15,418 nucleotides of DNA, from contig JAJYKC010000008.1 in the NCBI GenBank assembly GCA_021788955.1, positions 1-15,418 on the forward strand. The letters run 5' to 3'. Source of the DNA: Acidobacteriota bacterium (GTDB lineage: Bacteria; Acidobacteriota; Terriglobia; Bryobacterales; Bryobacteraceae). Made by a program: the position numbers and the translations under genes. How positions within the stretch are numbered: position 1 is the first letter of the stretch; each line of letters starts with the position of its first letter. Below, piece after piece: positions 1 through 5,842 of the stretch. Under the pieces are notes generated by a model. That model was not told the DNA's origin and made no database searches. It saw nothing but the letters and a program-made list of their open reading frames with translations.

Positions 1-41
1 CGCAGTGGAAAAGAACTGCGGAAGTTCGTCATGGCCCGCCT

Positions 42-449
42 TCAATCGCTGCAAAGGTTGCCCTGGACCGTTCGCATGTTCTTTCTCACGCCGGACACCC
101 AATATGCAGCCCTCTGACTCCCGGCGGCCGTGTCTTGATACTTATGATCGGATTGGTACAGATCCACGATCTGGATCGCGCCGGGGAAGTTCGTTTCGAC
201 CAGGTTGCGAATCCACTCCGCGCCATCGCCGATAACGACCTTCTTCGCCGCACGGCTCCAGCCGCGATTCCGGGTCAGGCGGAAATTAGGACCATGGCCG
301 GGATCGCCGCGTTTCGCACAGTGACCGTTAGGGTTACCGCACTTGCCGGAAGTGGCCGTGATGGACCCGCGCCGGAGATCACCGACGGCGGCAAGTTGTC
401 GGAGCAGATCGGCTTTTTGGGCTTCCAACTGAGGCAGAGAGTCGTTCAT
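42..449 (-). CDS. Transposase-derived chimeric ORF (DUF6788-like start, ISKra4-like middle)
   Basis: This 135-residue ORF joins two unlike pieces. Residues 1-60 resemble the short DUF6788 family: a leading helix, then GDLRRGSIT, KCGNPNGHCA and GDPGHGP. The family usually has a KCGxxxCHC-type motif, and here one cysteine position is glycine (NGHC). Residues 66-99 (VVIGDGAEWI, FPGAIQIVDLY) look like the catalytic core of ISKra4-type transposases, where a conserved Asp lies in IGDGA and another in IVDLY. The normal continuation after IVDLY is missing, and residues 100-135 are at best weakly transposase-like. The frame stays open although most of a transposase (usually over 400 residues) is absent, so I read it as a remnant made by deletion or fusion. 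A good start is visible: GAGGAG sits about 9 bases before the ATG, with a plausible promoter upstream. Family names are from memory of motifs; no activity is expected. Confidence 0.5.
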   Translation of the reverse strand: MNDSLPQLEAQKADLLRQLAAVGDLRRGSITATSGKCGNPNGHCAKRGDPGHGPNFRLTRNRGWSRAAKKVVIGDGAEWIRNLVETNFPGAIQIVDLYQSDHKYQDTAAGSQRAAYWVSGVRKNMRTVQGNLCSD

Positions 450-465
450 AGGGGGCGTCTCCTCT

Positions 466-500
466 CTTAGCGTATATCAACGCTAAGATTAGCGTCACAA
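466..500 (-). promoter_or_regulatory. Promoter overlapped by TTAGCG inverted repeats
   Basis: On the minus strand TTGTGA (495-500) and TATACG (471-476), 18 bases apart, form a sigma-70-like promoter for the ORF starting at 449. A perfect inverted repeat, CTTAGCG (466-472) N8 CGCTAAG (481-487), covers the -10. A second, overlapping pair CGCTAA (481-486) N2 TTAGCG (489-494) fills the spacer. The arrangement looks like an operator for a dimeric repressor. It is not the CIRCE heat-shock site (TTAGCACTC-N9-GAGTGCTAA) and does not match the HspR HAIR repeat, although it lies about 85 bases upstream of grpE. The repeats are seen directly; the binding role is inferred. Confidence 0.45.
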
Positions 501-566
501 AAAAAGAAAACCATCCACGTCGACCTTCCATGTCGCGCACCCGCCGCGACCGCCGCCCACCCTTGG

Positions 567-580
567 TAATCTAATATTAG
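567..580 (+). promoter_or_regulatory. -10-like TAATCT just before grpE, possible leaderless start
   Basis: TAATCT (567-572) ends 7 bases before the GTG at 580, and the perfect palindrome CTAATATTAG (571-580) runs into that start codon. There is no Shine-Dalgarno sequence before either possible grpE start (GTG 580, ATG 586). A TANNNT box about 7 bases before the start codon is the usual geometry of leaderless transcripts in bacteria that use them. No convincing -35 is visible, so this is a weak call. Confidence 0.25.
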
Positions 581-1116
581 TGGAAATGGAAAACCCCGAT
601 CAGAACCCGGTAGTGTCTCCGGACGAAAGTGTGCCGGCTACCACACTGGAAGGCCAGCTCGCGGCCGTGACCGCCGAGCGCGACCAGCTTGCGGCCGAAA
701 AGACCGAAGTCTATGAGCGCCTCCTCCGCGCCCGCGCCGAGTTCGACAACGCCCGCAAGCGCGCCGAGCGCGAACGCTCCGAGTTCCTCCAGTTCGCGTC
801 CACGGACCTGGTTCGCCAGATCCTCCCCATCCTCGACGATTTCGAGCGCGCCCTCAAGGCGCCCACCGCGGACGGCGACTACGCCAAAGGCGTCGAGCTC
901 ATCTATCAGCGCCTCTACGACACCCTCCGGAAAATGGGCCTCGATCCCATCGAGGCCGCCGGCAAGAAGTTCGACCCCAATCTCCACCAGGCCGTGGACC
1001 GCGTCGAAACCGATCAGGCCGAGGACCAGACCGTCCTCGAAGAGTACCAGAGAGGCTATAATTTCAAAGGCAGACTGCTTCGCCCCGCCATGGTCAAGGT
1101 CGCGGTCAGGCGCTAA
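580..1116 (+). CDS. grpE: GrpE, nucleotide exchange factor of DnaK
   Basis: GrpE is a cytosolic dimer that releases ADP from the chaperone DnaK so that substrate can be let go and the cycle restarted. The 178-residue product is normal for the family. Residues 1-25 are a variable, acidic tail. Residues 26-70 form the long coiled-coil helix (YERLLRARAEFDNARKR region). The dimerising helices follow with DLVRQILPILDDFERAL (76-92), and the beta-rich wing carries FDPNLHQAV (131-139), EEYQRGY and RLLRPAMVKVAV at the end. The start is uncertain between GTG 580 and ATG 586; both give the same domain, and neither has a clear ribosome binding site. The stop is 6 bases before dnaJ, so the two are almost certainly one transcript. 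dnaK is not adjacent in this window. GC-rich codon use matches the cox genes, as expected of core chromosome. Confidence 0.95.
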   Translation: MEMENPDQNPVVSPDESVPATTLEGQLAAVTAERDQLAAEKTEVYERLLRARAEFDNARKRAERERSEFLQFASTDLVRQILPILDDFERALKAPTADGDYAKGVELIYQRLYDTLRKMGLDPIEAAGKKFDPNLHQAVDRVETDQAEDQTVLEEYQRGYNFKGRLLRPAMVKVAVRR

Positions 1117-1122
1117 CGCTTC

Positions 1123-2253
1123 ATGAATCCCGTGTCGAAACGCGATTATTACGAAGTCCTGGGTCTAGGCAAGGAGGCCGGCGAATCGGAAATCAAGAGC
1201 GCCTACCGCAAGCTCGCGCTCAAGTTCCATCCCGACCGCAACCCCGACGACCCCTCCGCCGAGGACAAGTTCAAGGAGGCCTCCGAAGCCTATAGCGTCC
1301 TCAGCGACCCCCAGAAGCGCGCCACCTACGACCGCTTCGGCCACGCCGGGTTGCAGGGCGCCGGCGGCGGCGCCGGCGGCTTCGATCCCGGCAGCTTCGC
1401 CGATTTCAGCGACATCTTTGGCCAGTTCTTCGATTTCAGCGAGCTGTTCGGCGGCGGCGGCCGGCGCCGCAACCGCGCCGCCCGCGGCGAGGATGTCCGC
1501 TACGACCTCGAAATCAACTTTGAAGAGGCCATCTTCGGCCTTAATGCCGAAATCCAGGTGCCGCGCCTGGAGCGCTGCGACCGCTGTGCCGGTTCCGGCG
1601 CCGAGCCCGGCAGCGGCCCCACCACCTGCCCCACTTGCCGCGGCGCCGGCGAGGTCATCTACCAGCAGAGCTTTCTCTCCATTCGCCGCACGTGCGGCAC
1701 CTGCGGCGGCTCCGGCCGGATCGTCCGCAATCCCTGCAAGCAGTGCCAGGGCAGCGGCTTCCGCCAGGTCCAGCGCAAGCTCAAGGTCAACATCCCCCCC
1801 GGCGTGGATAACGGCACGCGCCTGCGCCTCTCCGGCGAAGGCCAGCCCGGTGTCAACGGCGGCCCTGCCGGCGACCTCTACGTTTTCCTGAAAGTCAAGG
1901 AGCACCCCTTCTTCGAACGCCGCGAGCGCGACCTGCACTGCACCATCCCGCTCAACATCGCGCAGGCCGCCCTGGGCTGCGAAATCGAAGTGCCCACCCT
2001 CGATCAGCCGCTCAAAATCAAGATCCCCGAAGGCACCCAGAGCGGCGCCCAGCTCCGCTTCCGCGGCAAAGGCGTCCCCGCCCTCAACGGCAGCGGCCGT
2101 GGCGACCTCTTCGTCCACATGGACGTGAAGGTCCCCACGCGCCTCACCCGCGACCAGAAAAAGCTCTTCCGCGAGCTCGCCGAAACCCTCCCCGTAGACA
2201 ACGCCCCCGCCGAAAAAGGCCTCTTCGACAAAGTCAAGGACTACTTCATGTAA
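1123..2253 (+). CDS. dnaJ: DnaJ, Hsp40 co-chaperone
   Basis: DnaJ delivers unfolded proteins to DnaK and stimulates its ATPase. All family parts are present in order in 376 residues. The J domain is at about 7-72 with the essential HPD at 36-38. A Gly/Phe-rich linker spans about 73-115. The zinc-binding domain has four CxxCxGxG repeats, CDRCAGSG (152-159), CPTCRGAG (169-176), CGTCGGSG (191-198) and CKQCQGSG (205-212). The two substrate-binding beta domains and a dimerisation tail follow, ending KVKDYFM. Length and motifs fit a type I (DnaJ/A) protein rather than CbpA, which lacks the zinc fingers. The start ATG lies 6 bases after the grpE stop without a clear Shine-Dalgarno, suggesting translational coupling. 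The gene runs convergently into the toxin-antitoxin pair, with 14 bases between stop codons and only a weak ACGG/CCGT stem there. Confidence 0.96.
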   Translation: MNPVSKRDYYEVLGLGKEAGESEIKSAYRKLALKFHPDRNPDDPSAEDKFKEASEAYSVLSDPQKRATYDRFGHAGLQGAGGGAGGFDPGSFADFSDIFGQFFDFSELFGGGGRRRNRAARGEDVRYDLEINFEEAIFGLNAEIQVPRLERCDRCAGSGAEPGSGPTTCPTCRGAGEVIYQQSFLSIRRTCGTCGGSGRIVRNPCKQCQGSGFRQVQRKLKVNIPPGVDNGTRLRLSGEGQPGVNGGPAGDLYVFLKVKEHPFFERRERDLHCTIPLNIAQAALGCEIEVPTLDQPLKIKIPEGTQSGAQLRFRGKGVPALNGSGRGDLFVHMDVKVPTRLTRDQKKLFRELAETLPVDNAPAEKGLFDKVKDYFM

Positions 2254-2267
2254 CGGTCATCTGGCCG

Positions 2268-2495
2268 TCACCCGTGCAGCGGTTCGAAATACCGCTCGCG
2301 ACTCATACCGGCGGTGCGAAGTAGGTTCTTGATCACGAATACCGGCACAGCTTGGTACGCCGGAATCACCAGCGGGCGCCTCACGCCAGCCTTGACGTAA
2401 ATCCTATGATCGCCCTCCGCGCGATCGTATCGGAACCCATCCCGTTCGAACACGCGAATTAGGCGTTGAAAGTGGAGCGGCCGGATGGCGGGCAT
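2268..2495 (-). CDS. HicA-family toxin (mRNA interferase-like)
   Basis: HicA toxins are small double-stranded-RNA-binding-fold proteins that cleave mRNA, with a single conserved histidine. This 75-residue protein has the family layout: an N-terminal helix (LIRVFERDGFRYDR), the core EGDHRIYVK with His30 in the catalytic position, the strand RRPLVIPAY, and a C-terminal helix (FVIKNLLRTAGMS). The length is typical (60-80). It begins 4 bases after the stop of the upstream HicB-like gene, with only a weak ribosome site, so its translation is probably coupled to the antitoxin. The gene order is antitoxin then toxin, the reverse of the classic hicA-hicB order. The usual GSHH is GDHR here, so activity is likely but not certain. 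It could alternatively be a non-toxic YcfA-like protein. Confidence 0.75.
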   Translation of the reverse strand: MPAIRPLHFQRLIRVFERDGFRYDRAEGDHRIYVKAGVRRPLVIPAYQAVPVFVIKNLLRTAGMSRERYFEPLHG

Positions 2496-2499
2496 TCCG

Positions 2500-2769
2500 C
2501 TAGCTCAAGCTCATCGTGAGCCGGTCGACGGAGACAAATTCCGGAGCACGCCAACCATCCGCTTCGTGCCGGTATCCGGCCTCCTCGAGGACCTCGTCCA
2601 GTGTCCCCATAGCGGCGCACGTGTCCAGAAACCCGCGAACCGCGTCGCGGATGTTCCGCCGGGCTTCTTCGTCCGTTGCGCCGCAGCTCGAAAGATCCAG
2701 CGCCGGTACGTAAGCGACGAAGGTCTCCCCCTCTTTGAAGATGTGCGTGTCGAACGAAAAATCCTGCAT
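2500..2769 (-). CDS. HicB-family antitoxin-like protein
   Basis: HicB proteins neutralise HicA by covering its active site, and many also repress their own promoter. This 89-residue product has the partial RNase-H-like fold seen in HicB: strand FSFDTHIFKEGETFVAYVPAL, then LSSCGATDEEARRNIRDAV, matching the family pattern of a FVAYVPEL strand, a short CxSxG turn and an EEA..NI.EA helix. The C-terminal part (WRAPEFVSVDRLTMSLS) lacks a recognisable DNA-binding ribbon-helix-helix or HTH, so autoregulation is unproven. The start is uncertain. ATG at 2769 begins right at the domain, while ATG at 2829 has a better GGAGG-rich upstream sequence and would add 20 residues (MEKPSEGERV...). I prefer 2769 because homologous N-termini usually begin there. 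It is divergent from the restriction-enzyme remnant at 2858. Confidence 0.7.
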   Translation of the reverse strand: MQDFSFDTHIFKEGETFVAYVPALDLSSCGATDEEARRNIRDAVRGFLDTCAAMGTLDEVLEEAGYRHEADGWRAPEFVSVDRLTMSLS

Positions 2770-2857
2770 CTTGCGCCCGATTCCAGTGTAACGCCTTGTC
2801 ACGCGTTCGCCTTCGCTTGGCTTCTCCATCCCCCCGTCCCCCCTCCATCCTGCTAAC

Positions 2858-3292
2858 ATGCCTGTTTCCCCGATGCTCGAGCTCGCCCCCACCGACACCA
2901 TCGTCCGCACCTATCTCCGCGACATCCAGCGCCTCAAGCAGGGCCAGCGCATAACCCACGAAACCGGCCTCCGCGTCCCGTTCCACAACTTACTCGACAA
3001 AGCCGCCCGGCGCCGCGGCTGGACCCTCATCGACGAGTTAGCCGCTTACTCCGGCGGCCGCCGCGTCGTCCCCGACGGCACCCTCGCCGGCATCCCGCCC
3101 GAAGCGTTCGATTACGGCCTCGGCTCCCGCTCCGCCCTCGAATGGGTCATCGATCAGTACCAGCTCAAGGGCGAATCCGACCCCAACCGCCCCGGCGACC
3201 CCGGTTACATCGTCCGCCTCGTCGGCCAGGTGGTCCGCGTCAGCCTCGAAACCGTCCGCATCGTCCAATCCCTCCCGCCGGAATTTTCTTGA
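2858..3292 (+). CDS. Internally deleted remnant of a type ISP restriction-modification enzyme
   Basis: Type ISP enzymes are single large polypeptides (about 1,000-1,600 residues) with a PD-ExK nuclease, a translocating helicase, an adenine methylase and a target-recognition domain. This ORF keeps only 144 residues, and they look like the two ends joined in frame. Residues 13-75 (IVRTYLRDIQRLKQG, HETGLRVPFHNLL, GRRVVPDGTL) match the start of the nuclease domain. Residues 78-144 (IPPEAFDYGLGSRSALEWV, DPNRPGDPGYIVRLVGQVV, RVSLETVRIVQSLP) match the extreme C-terminus of the family. The junction is around residue 76. Helicase and methylase parts are wholly absent, so no restriction activity is expected. 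The frame stays open across the junction, and no clear Shine-Dalgarno is seen before the ATG. It lies next to a toxin-antitoxin pair and IS debris, in keeping with a decayed defence region. The assignment rests on remembered family motifs. Confidence 0.6.
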   Translation: MPVSPMLELAPTDTIVRTYLRDIQRLKQGQRITHETGLRVPFHNLLDKAARRRGWTLIDELAAYSGGRRVVPDGTLAGIPPEAFDYGLGSRSALEWVIDQYQLKGESDPNRPGDPGYIVRLVGQVVRVSLETVRIVQSLPPEFS

Positions 3293-3306
3293 GATCGTTC
3301 CCTCAG

Positions 3307-3338
3307 AACCCAAAAAGGGGACAACCCAAAAAGGGGAC
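3307..3338 (+). repeat. Two tandem copies of a 16-bp unit
   Basis: AACCCAAAAAGGGGAC occurs twice head to tail (3307-3322 and 3323-3338) and is followed by AGACGCATTTTTCCC. Each unit contains the small palindrome CCC-AAAAA-GGG. From memory, AAAAGGGGACAG-type sequences recur between genes in Planctomycetes and Acidobacteria near REP-associated (Y1) transposases, but no such transposase is in this window. Confidence 0.6.
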
Positions 3339-3356
3339 AGACGCATTTTTCCCGTG

Positions 3357-3541
3357 GCGATCCCGACGAAAAGCGCATCTGCACATCGCATATCAAGCGG
3401 CAGAACCGCACCATGTCGCATGCACACGCGCCGGATGACGACGCTGGCCGACGCCTCTTCGAAGACCGGGAGAACCTGAAAGCGCCCTACGCCATCCACT
3501 TCGCCTATTACAACTTCCGGGTATCGAGGGATTGGTACTAG
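3357..3541 (+). pseudogene. Frameshifted IS1-like transposase C-terminal remnant
   Basis: Three reading frames must be joined to recover a transposase tail. The first frame gives GDPDEKRICTSHIKRQNRTM. The next gives CRMHTRRMTTLADASSK. The third gives ENLKAPYAIHFAYYNF before a stop at 3539-3541. This follows the order of IS1-type transposase ends, where SHVERQNLTMR, then RRFTRLTNAFSKK, then ALHFAYYNFCR precede a TLRVTPAMEAG block. That last block is missing here. At least two frameshifts and the loss of both ends make it a dead fragment. No inverted terminal repeats are recognisable around it. The third frame alone is a 42-codon ORF from ATG 3413, but it is unlikely to be a gene. Confidence 0.55.
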
Positions 3542-3600
3542 CAGGCCTTGAATTTCAGATCTATGGGTACGATAATCTATTGTTCAAACAGGAAACCTAC

Positions 3601-5316
3601 ATGATTCGATTGCTGAAGCTCACGTTCTTGTTGGCTGCGCTGAGTTGTTCATTATTCGCAGACTTTGGTGATAATGTCTATTTCACTTACCAGATCGGGG
3701 GTGCTATCCCGTCGCCGTACTTCTCCACAGTAGTCAGCCAAACGACACAACAAATACCCAATCTGGCGCTCCGTACATCTGGTCAAGGATGGCTTCAGGC
3801 ATCGCTGAGTACCACCACCACACCATCGACTTTGACCATATCAGCGAACCCGGCTGGGTTGGCCGCTGGAAGCTACTCAGCGTCAGTCGAAGTGTGGTCG
3901 CCGAACATGTCGAACACACTCGACTATGTAGTCTCCCTGACCGTCACACCAGCACCGCCGCCGCTGACCGCTTCACCGGCCAGTCTGACATTCAATGCGA
4001 TCCAGGGATCAGCACCGCCCGCCCCTCAAAGCTTACAGCTTGGTGCTTCGCTCTCTTCGGGCACCGCAATATTTTCGACCGCTATACCAACTCCGCTTCC
4101 GTCCTGGTTGATGGTCAACAATATGAGGTCGATTTTTTGGGTCGGCATTTTCAATGCACCGGCCACGCTTCAATTCTCTGTCGACCCATCATTTACCAAT
4201 TTGGCTCCCGGAGCATACACAGTATCGATCAAGTTCTATACCATCCTCCCAGACAGGCAAGTCACTGTTACAATCACCCTGAACGTCAGCGCTCCTCCGC
4301 CTGTTCTGAAGACCAACGTGAACCAGGTTCAATTTTTTTACACGGCCGGCGACAGTGCAGCGTTACCGCCTCAGACGATACAGGTTACTAGTAGCGGGAC
4401 CCCTCTCTCCGCATCGGTCTCACTGAACGCTGCGTGGCTTTCCGCCAGCACCCTTAGCGGCACCACACCGTTCAATGTCGATATAAAGGTAAGTCCTACC
4501 GGCCTTGCAGTCGGTAAATACCAAGGTCAAGTGGTCATTGCAACCCCGCCATTCAGTTCCGCTGCGTCGTCGCAGACAGTGAATGTCACCTTGAACATAG
4601 CGGCCGACACTCGTCCTGGGATCACATCGGTAGCGAACGGGGCGTCATTCAAACCCACGATATCACCGGGTGCTTGGGTGACCATCACCGGAAAGAATTT
4701 CTCAACGAGTACGGCCCAAGCAACGTCAGCCTGGTTGCCCACATCGCTGAACGGCGTGAGTGTGCAATTGAGCGGCGTCGGCGGCGCTTACAGCCTATTG
4801 CTGAACTATGTCAATCCCACACAAATCAACGCCTTCGTCCCCTACGAGGTCACGCCAATGATGTTCGGGACGAAAGGCAGCGCACAGATAACGGTGACAA
4901 CCTCCACAGGAACGGCATCGTATTCGGTCGACTGCGAACCAATATCTCCGGCGCTCTTCGTCGTCAATGGGTATGCGGCTGGCATTGTATATCCAAATTA
5001 TTCCGTTGTGGGTACAGCTGCTGGAATGAGCACCGTGTCACCGGGTTCACTTGTGTCGGTCTATGGAACCGGCTTTGGGCAAACAATGCCAACAGCGAGT
5101 AACATCAATGGGCCTGTGAGCCCAATTCCACTTGCGACGACGCCCACGGTGACGATCGGCGGCGTCCCTACGAACGTATTGTGGGCTGGAATGGTCGGAA
5201 TTGGGCTGTATCAATTCAACATTCGGGTTCCGACAATCCTGCTGCCCGGCGACTACCCTGTTGTGATGGAAATCGGCGGCGTTAGCTCCCCTGGTGCTCC
5301 CTTGCCGGTTCGCTAA
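3601..5316 (+). CDS. Secreted Ig-like protein with TIGR03437-type C-terminal domain
   Basis: A 571-residue exported protein of unknown function. The start at 3601 is chosen because AGGAAA lies just upstream and the protein then opens with a textbook signal peptide: MIRLLKL, a hydrophobic stretch, and likely cleavage after SLFA near residue 20. Residues about 21-315 form three Ig/BACON-like beta repeats of roughly 95 residues. Each has a PAxLTF/NQVQF-type first strand, and the repeats are divided by proline-rich linkers (TPAPPPLTA, VSAPPPVLK). From about residue 335, PGITSVANGASFKPTISPG begins the TIGR03437-type module, with GAWVTITGKNF, YVNPTQINAFVPYEV, PGSLVSVYGTGFG and a final NIRVPTILLPGDYPV block. 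The family is very numerous in Solibacter relatives and its role is unknown; surface adhesion or glycan binding is only a guess. Lower GC and mixed codons contrast with the neighbours on both sides, and the gene sits directly after IS debris. Confidence 0.85.
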   Translation: MIRLLKLTFLLAALSCSLFADFGDNVYFTYQIGGAIPSPYFSTVVSQTTQQIPNLALRTSGQGWLQASLSTTTTPSTLTISANPAGLAAGSYSASVEVWSPNMSNTLDYVVSLTVTPAPPPLTASPASLTFNAIQGSAPPAPQSLQLGASLSSGTAIFSTAIPTPLPSWLMVNNMRSIFWVGIFNAPATLQFSVDPSFTNLAPGAYTVSIKFYTILPDRQVTVTITLNVSAPPPVLKTNVNQVQFFYTAGDSAALPPQTIQVTSSGTPLSASVSLNAAWLSASTLSGTTPFNVDIKVSPTGLAVGKYQGQVVIATPPFSSAASSQTVNVTLNIAADTRPGITSVANGASFKPTISPGAWVTITGKNFSTSTAQATSAWLPTSLNGVSVQLSGVGGAYSLLLNYVNPTQINAFVPYEVTPMMFGTKGSAQITVTTSTGTASYSVDCEPISPALFVVNGYAAGIVYPNYSVVGTAAGMSTVSPGSLVSVYGTGFGQTMPTASNINGPVSPIPLATTPTVTIGGVPTNVLWAGMVGIGLYQFNIRVPTILLPGDYPVVMEIGGVSSPGAPLPVR

Positions 5317-5582
5317 CGGATCGGACACCAGGATCGGAAAAACAAAGATTAGTATTCGGGTAGGGCAGGGTGGAGCTTAGAACATTCAATCTCGCGAGAC
5401 GGCGCTTCTGCGCGAAGCCCTCCCACCAGAGGCGGACGAAACCGTGCTCTGGTTTGCGCACGCGAATGGATGTGAGTCCCAATCCCTCCCCCCAAAAATT
5501 TCCTTGAAATATTTCTCCCGTTCCCCGCACTAACGAATCAGGAGGGGACATGGGTATCACTGCTCCAAACCAGCCGCAACCC

Positions 5583-5625
5583 GGGGGGCGCATCTTCTCA
5601 AAATTCGGCCCAAGATGCGCCTCCC
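5583..5625 (+). repeat. Strong inverted repeat (14-bp stem, 15-base loop)
   Basis: GGGGGGCGCATCTT (5583-5596) pairs with AAGATGCGCCTCCC (5612-5625), ten bases perfectly and the rest with one G-U pair if transcribed. The loop is 5597-5611. No T-run follows on either strand, so it is not a standard intrinsic terminator. It may be a REP-like element or a leader RNA structure ahead of coxS. Confidence 0.6.
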
Positions 5626-5807
5626 GATCTCGCGCCGTCTCGATAACTCCAATCTCCCCAGCCACTTACGCCGGTGCAAATTTAACGCGATGTTTCACTC
5701 GCGATGCGCCTCCCTCCAACCCCCAGCCCCCTGGCCCCCAACCCCGCGAGCGAAGCGAGCCAAACGTGCGCAATCCCCCGCCGTCCCCCTTTGCTTTTCC
5801 CTCCGTT

Positions 5808-5828
5808 CCCCCCCCCCCCCCCCCCCCC
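5808..5828 (+). repeat. Homopolymer run of 21 C
   Basis: An uninterrupted C21 tract ends 14 bases before the coxS ATG and is followed by TGGGG, which also serves as the only Shine-Dalgarno-like sequence for coxS. Runs this long are unstable by slipped-strand mispairing and are also prone to length errors in sequencing and assembly. On an RNA the tract could pair with the following GGGG. Confidence 0.9.
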
Positions 5829-5842
5829 TGGGGATGCTGCGC

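Larger units (their letters stand above)
5317..5842 (+). other. Intergenic leader region before the cox operon
   Basis: About 526 bases without a convincing gene. From left to right I see no clear terminator after the 5316 stop, a small GCTTC/GAAGC stem at 5404-5418, the strong hairpin at 5583-5625, a C-rich stretch (about 5715-5760) ending in GCGAGCGAAGCGAGC, and the 21-C run at 5808-5828. A weak candidate ORF (5550-5846) crosses it. Minus-strand reading frames here, including one with RLWWEGFAQKRRLARLNV, do not look like a real protein. Confidence 0.6.

Noticed and set aside
1165..2118. Open frame of 317 codons opposite dnaJ
   Set aside because: Low-complexity Ala/Gly/Glu sequence produced by GC-biased codons of dnaJ.
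2770..2910. Longer N-terminus for the HicB-like protein
   Set aside because: The extra sequence is not HicB-like and would overlap the start of the divergent gene at 2858; only the 2829 ATG remains a fair alternative.
5615..5842. In-frame N-terminal extension of coxS
   Set aside because: It translates C-rich low-complexity DNA and the C21 run; CoxS proteins begin at the ferredoxin fold, as with ATG 5843.
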